The notes under the pieces: model-generated
Seen by the model: only the letters and a program-made list of their open reading frames with translations
Database searches by the model: none
What the model was told of the DNA's origin: nothing
Made by a program: the position numbers and the translations under genes
Shown here: positions 60,712 through 64,000 of the stretch, one piece after another
How positions within the stretch are numbered: the stretch's first letter is position 1
How the letters are laid out: each line of letters opens with the position of its first letter
Assembly (NCBI GenBank): GCA_905339255.1
Contig: CAJPFO010000085.1
Location: forward strand, 30,823-94,822
Length of the DNA: 64,000 nucleotides
Direction: 5' to 3'
DNA from: Myxococcaceae bacterium
GTDB taxonomy: Bacteria; Myxococcota_A; UBA9160

Positions 60712-61554
60712 ATGAGAGGAAGGCTCGCGGCCGGGCTGCTGGGCTTCGTGGCAGGGGTCGCCCTGCTCGTCTGGCTTCGCCTTCCCCATCGCTCGCCGGC
60801 CGAGGGATCCAGGGCACCGGCAGGCCCCGTGGGGGCTCTCAGCAAGGAGGATTCCGCGCTCTCCAGCCTCGAAGCGGCCCTCGCTGCCGAGCGCTCGGCG
60901 CGAGAGGCGCTCGCGCTCGAGGTGGCCGGGCTTCGCTCCGAACTCGGTCGGCTCACGGCTCCGCTCGAGGCGATGAGCCCGCCGACCCCGCCGTCGCCCG
61001 GACCCACCACGGCGCCGGATCCCGGGCGGGATCTCGTCCGCGCCCCGACCCCCTTCGACGAGCAGGCGCTGCTCGATGCGGGCTTCGATTCCCGCGAGGT
61101 GGAGCGGCTCCGGAGCCAGACCGAGTCGCTCGAGCTCGAGCAGCTCTACCTGCGCGATCGGGCGATCCGCGAAGGATGGGCGGGGACGCCGCGCTTCGCC
61201 GAAGAGGCGCGCAACCTCGACGCGCGAGGCCGCGCGCTCCGCGAGGAACTCGGCGACGAGCGCTACGACTGGCTCCTCTTCGCATCGGGAAGGGCGAACC
61301 GCGTGGTCGTGCAGAGTGTTCTCGAGAGCTCGCCCGCGAGCGAGGCAGGGCTTCGAAACGGCGATGCGATCCTCTCGTACGGGGGCAGCCGGCTCTTCGA
61401 CGTCTCGGCGCTTCGCGAGGCCACGGCGGGCGGACGCTCGGGCGAGAGCGTCGCCATCGACGTCGCGCGCGGGGAAGAGCGGCTTCGCGTCTACGTACCC
61501 CGCGGTCCGCTCGGCGTGCGCCTCGAAGAGCTGCGGCAGCGTCCATCGTCCTAG
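60712..61554 (+). CDS. membrane-anchored PDZ-domain protein
   Basis: A 280-residue envelope protein. An N-terminal anchor (LAAGLLGFVAGVALLVWL), a coiled coil (SSLEAALAAERSAREALALE), a Pro-rich linker, a helical stretch, and a C-terminal PDZ domain (VVVQSVLESSPASEAGL ... GDAILSYGGSRL). No protease domain is present, so it probably binds C-termini of partners, such as unfolded envelope proteins. It is divergent from the ECF sigma/anti-sigma pair and likely belongs to the same stress response (inference). GGAGAGGAG upstream supports the ATG. Confidence 0.85.
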   Translation: MRGRLAAGLLGFVAGVALLVWLRLPHRSPAEGSRAPAGPVGALSKEDSALSSLEAALAAERSAREALALEVAGLRSELGRLTAPLEAMSPPTPPSPGPTTAPDPGRDLVRAPTPFDEQALLDAGFDSREVERLRSQTESLELEQLYLRDRAIREGWAGTPRFAEEARNLDARGRALREELGDERYDWLLFASGRANRVVVQSVLESSPASEAGLRNGDAILSYGGSRLFDVSALREATAGGRSGESVAIDVARGEERLRVYVPRGPLGVRLEELRQRPSS

Positions 61555-61604
61555 GAGACGCGACGAGGACGAGTCGGGCCGCGCCGCCTCGCGCCGTTCT
61601 TCGA

Positions 61605-62963
61605 TCAATCGTCCGGGATCAGGTGCATGAGGCCGTACTTCGCGATTCGGTAGCGGAGTCGGCTTCGCGTCACGCCGAGCCTCCGCGCCGTGCGTGAGAC
61701 GTTTCCGGCCGTCGCGCGAAGCGCGTCCGCCACCCGCGCGCGGTCCTCGCGTTCCTCTTCGGGCAAGAGCGGCTCGCGCCGTACGGCCTCCGACCCGCGA
61801 TCGGCGTCGGCTCCGCTGCCTCCGTCCAGCCGAAGCGATTCGTCCCGCCAGCCCGGGCCGAGCGCCTCCGCATCGAGTACCGCCGCGTCGCCGCGAACGA
61901 GCACGCGTTCGAGGAGGTTCATGAGCTCGCGAACGTTCCCGGGCCAGTCGTGGCGGCGAAGCTCGGCGACGAGATCCTCGCCGACGCGCGGAGATGGCCG
62001 GTCGAGTCGCGTCGCGATCTCGTCGAGCCCGGCGCGAACGAGAAGCGGCAGATCGTCGAGTCGCTCCCGGAGCGGCGGCACGGCGATCTCGATCACGCTC
62101 AGGCGGTAGTAGAGATCGGGGCGGAATCTTCCGAGCGAGATCTCGCGGCGGATGTCCCGGTTGGTCGCGGCCAGCACGCGCGCGTTCATGTGGAGCGTCT
62201 GCGTACCTCCGATCCGCTCGAAGAGCCGATCTTGGAGGATGCGCAGGAACTTCGCCTGGAGTGCGGGGTCGAGCTCCGCGATCTCGTCGAGGAAGACCGT
62301 CCCTTCCTGCGCCTGCTCGAAGCGGCCGATTCTCCGGCCGTTCGCCCCCGTGAAGGCTCCTTTCTCGTGGCCGAAGAGCTCGCTTTCGATGATCGAGACA
62401 TTGAGTGCAGCGCAGTCGATGTGGACGAAAGCCCCGCGCCGCTTCGAGGCCTCGTGGATCGTCCTCGCGATCAGCCCTTTTCCGGTTCCCGTCTCGCCGG
62501 TGATGAGGACCGTCGAAGCCGTCTTTGCGGTGTCGGTGATCTGCTCGCGCAGCAAACGCATCGCCGGAGTCAATCCGACGAGATCGCCGCGACCCGTGTG
62601 CCGCGCGAGGTCGATCGGTGCGAGCGCCCGCATCGCGACGTCGTCGGGATCGGCCGGAACGCCGATCACGTCGGCGACCCCTTCGCGGAGCAGGCGGACG
62701 ATCGCATCGGTCCCGACGTCGCGAGCGAGGACGACGACGGAAGTCCGTCCGGTTCGCTTCAAGACCCCGCGCAACCGCGCGATGGAGTCCTCGCGACCCC
62801 CCGCAACCTCGACCACGTGGAGCGAAGGAGGACGTTGCCGCGAAGTTGCCGACACGTCTCGTCCGGCGATGAGGACATCGATCGAGAGTCCGGTTGCGAG
62901 GTCGCGGAGCGCCTCCGTGTAGTCGGCTTCGACTCCCGTCAAGAGAACGTACTCGCGATCCAA
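61605..62963 (-). CDS. sigma-54-dependent enhancer-binding activator (Fis-type HTH)
   Basis: A 452-residue NtrC-class activator. Residues 1-120 are a receiver-like domain without the usual acidic triad, so signal input is uncertain. The AAA+ core has Walker A GETGTGKGLIA, the sigma-54 contact GAFTGA in ELFGHEKGAFTGA, Walker B GTVFLDEIAEL and RPDLYYRLSV. The C-terminal Fis-type helix-turn-helix ends VSRTARRLGVTRSRLRYRI. It should activate sigma-54 promoters such as those at 46365 and 49181; PrsR regulators of PEP-CTERM systems have this architecture, but a kinase partner is not seen. Start is TTG at 62963 with GGGAG upstream. Confidence 0.9.
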   Translation of the reverse strand: MDREYVLLTGVEADYTEALRDLATGLSIDVLIAGRDVSATSRQRPPSLHVVEVAGGREDSIARLRGVLKRTGRTSVVVLARDVGTDAIVRLLREGVADVIGVPADPDDVAMRALAPIDLARHTGRGDLVGLTPAMRLLREQITDTAKTASTVLITGETGTGKGLIARTIHEASKRRGAFVHIDCAALNVSIIESELFGHEKGAFTGANGRRIGRFEQAQEGTVFLDEIAELDPALQAKFLRILQDRLFERIGGTQTLHMNARVLAATNRDIRREISLGRFRPDLYYRLSVIEIAVPPLRERLDDLPLLVRAGLDEIATRLDRPSPRVGEDLVAELRRHDWPGNVRELMNLLERVLVRGDAAVLDAEALGPGWRDESLRLDGGSGADADRGSEAVRREPLLPEEEREDRARVADALRATAGNVSRTARRLGVTRSRLRYRIAKYGLMHLIPDD

Positions 62964-63311
62964 CTCTCACTCCCGGCATCGACGCGCTCATCCTGAACCC
63001 TCTCGCTTCGGAGGGTCAAGCGCGGAAGCGCAGGCACGATGCATTTTCGTCGATTCGAACTCGATTCCTCGACGAGAACGGCCAATCTTGGCCGCCGATC
63101 CGGGCTGATTGCAGGTGCGAGCGTCGTCACGAGCGACACCGATGAGTTACAGGACACTCCTGCACATCCGGTTCACGTCACAATTCGGTGTCTGGCCGTG
63201 GAGATGTCGATTGCGATTCGCGTATTCACCGGCAGATCCCGACACCTTCCCGGCTCTCGGGGGCACGAAAGCGGGAGAGGGACGATCCACGCCCGCAGGG
63301 AGGAATCCTCG
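62964..63311. other. 348-bp divergent intergenic region
   Basis: Separates the sigma-54 activator from the last PEP-CTERM gene. It holds the palindrome GGCCAA-TC-TTGGCC (63080-63093). A TGG...TTGC pair at 63211-63226 has an 11-bp spacing, one too many for sigma-54. No gene is seen. Confidence 0.5.
63080..63093. promoter_or_regulatory. 14-bp palindrome, candidate operator
   Basis: GGCCAA-TC-TTGGCC is a perfect inverted repeat midway between a transcriptional regulator and a divergent surface-protein gene. Confidence 0.35.
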
Positions 63312-63980
63312 ATGCAGCGAAGAAGCGGAATCGGACGTTGGATGCTGCCGTGGCTCGTGTTGGCGGCTTTCATCACGGCTTCGTCGGCCTTCGCGGCGAC
63401 CTATGAAACGGTCGGGACGATCCCGGGTCTCGGAAGCGCTCACGTCGTGAGCTACTCGCTCGAAGGGCAGGCCGGCTCGGCCTACGCCGTAGGCTTCGAC
63501 TCGAAGCTCGATGGCGTTTCGGGCGTGAGCTTCTGCGGCGACCTCTTGCACACGATCAACGTGCCCGGCGCGTACGACGCGAATCCGATCGACCTCTCGA
63601 GCCTCTCGGCCGGCTACGGGACGGCCGCGAAGATCGCCCAGCGCTGGTCGTTCGATCTCGGCTCGCTCGGCTCGAACCTCGCGGACGGCGCGGCGGGAGT
63701 TCAGCTCGCGATCTGGGAAACCATCTATGGTGCGAGCTTCACGATCACGAGCAGCCTCGGCTCGGGGACGCTCGCCGCGTACCAGACCGTTCTCGGAACC
63801 GACTACTCGAACGCGGGCGTCGGCGACACCGTCTTCTTGGACGTCACGAAGAGCGGCCAGGCGAAGCAGGACCACTTCTTCACGCCGGACGGCCCGGCGA
63901 CGCCCGAGCCCGGCGCCGCGCTGCTCTTCGCGGCCGGCCTCGTGGTGGTGGCGCGGGGATTCAGGCGCGAGCCGGCGTAG
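63312..63980 (+). CDS. PEP-CTERM sorting-domain protein
   Basis: A 222-residue secreted protein. Signal peptide MQRRSGIGRWMLPWLVLAAF ending ASSAFA, then a beta-rich domain with FCGDLLHTINVPGAYD, KIAQRWSFDLGSLGSN, GVQLAIWETIYGASF and a C-terminal TPEPGAALLFAAGLVVVA plus basic RREPA tail. The single Cys and the aromatic strand pattern resemble the choice-of-anchor/thioester-type surface domains seen on PEP-CTERM substrates; the Cys with downstream QLAIWE could be a thioester-adhesin-like site (Cys...Gln), which is untested. GGGAGGAAT supports the start. It ends 20 bp before the window edge. Confidence 0.87.
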   Translation: MQRRSGIGRWMLPWLVLAAFITASSAFAATYETVGTIPGLGSAHVVSYSLEGQAGSAYAVGFDSKLDGVSGVSFCGDLLHTINVPGAYDANPIDLSSLSAGYGTAAKIAQRWSFDLGSLGSNLADGAAGVQLAIWETIYGASFTITSSLGSGTLAAYQTVLGTDYSNAGVGDTVFLDVTKSGQAKQDHFFTPDGPATPEPGAALLFAAGLVVVARGFRREPA

Positions 63981-64000
63981 GGCCAGGCCCGGCTGCGGCG

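Noticed and set aside
63211..63226. TGG ... TTGC as a sigma-54 promoter of the last PEP-CTERM gene
   Set aside because: The spacing between GG and GC is 11 bp; sigma-54 promoters need 10.
1..64000. CRISPR arrays, rRNA, insertion sequences or phage genes
   Set aside because: No regularly spaced repeats, rRNA segments, transposases or phage structural genes were seen on either strand.

Overview
This is a high-GC, densely coding window from a Gram-negative bacterium. It carries seven proteins with PEP-CTERM C-termini (exosortase sorting signals), sigma-54-type promoters with a sigma-54 activator, an RND pump, lipoproteins and a selenoprotein. The combination suggests a Myxococcota/Deltaproteobacteria-like or Binatota-like lineage. 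That is inferred from gene content only; no rRNA is present to confirm it.

Layout. (a) 1-7.3 kb: an operon that mirrors peroxisomal beta-oxidation in gene order and domain content (acyl-CoA dehydrogenase, MFE-2-type SDR/hydratase/SCP2 protein, SCPx-type thiolase, FATP/VLACS-type acyl-CoA synthetase, NAD-dependent epimerase/3beta-HSD-like protein), followed by a PEP-CTERM endonuclease/phosphatase. (b) 8.3-24.7 kb: mixed envelope and accessory genes: DUF3604 lipoprotein, hemerythrin, amidohydrolase, small PEP-CTERM proteins, threonine aldolase-like enzyme, GST, esterase, lipoprotein, GH10 xylanase with an in-frame TGA, SDR, DUF2092-like and Gly/Tyr-rich proteins, and an 89%-identical SDR remnant. 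(c) 25.1-33.4 kb: arylsulfatase, TetR, then radical SAM-like, Coq4-like, acetoacetate decarboxylase-like and a paired catalytic/non-catalytic acyl-CoA dehydrogenase; this looks like an undescribed catabolic or modification pathway. (d) 33.5-39.1 kb: tRNA-Arg(TCG), then a TetR-MFP-RND efflux operon. (e) 39.2-46.1 kb: C69 peptidase, bacterioferritin, a SelW-like selenoprotein with a SECIS hairpin, and three GST-fold paralogues. (f) 46.1-50.3 kb: two PEP-CTERM SUMF-domain paralogues, each behind a duplicated leader with a consensus sigma-54 promoter and an inverted repeat, separated by an AAA/DUF4143 ATPase. (g) 50.3-59.2 kb: B12/radical SAM protein, ThDP enzyme, sodium:solute symporter, and TetR-Tat lipoprotein-GMC oxidoreductase. 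(h) 59.4-64 kb: XRE regulator, ECF sigma/anti-sigma pair, PDZ protein, sigma-54 activator and a final PEP-CTERM protein.

How the parts may work together. The beta-oxidation operon, the heteromeric acyl-CoA dehydrogenase, the sulfatase, the ThDP lyase and the GMC oxidoreductase all fit catabolism of branched, sterol-like or otherwise hydrophobic substrates (inference). The PEP-CTERM proteins form a surface programme, part of which appears to be under sigma-54 control; the activator at 61605-62963 is a plausible but unproven regulator. No exosortase, Sec machinery or PrsK-type kinase lies in the window.

The observations I would check first are the SelW-like selenoprotein, the TGA at a conserved cysteine of the xylanase, the twin sigma-54 leaders, and the radical SAM/Coq4/ADC/acyl-CoA dehydrogenase cluster.
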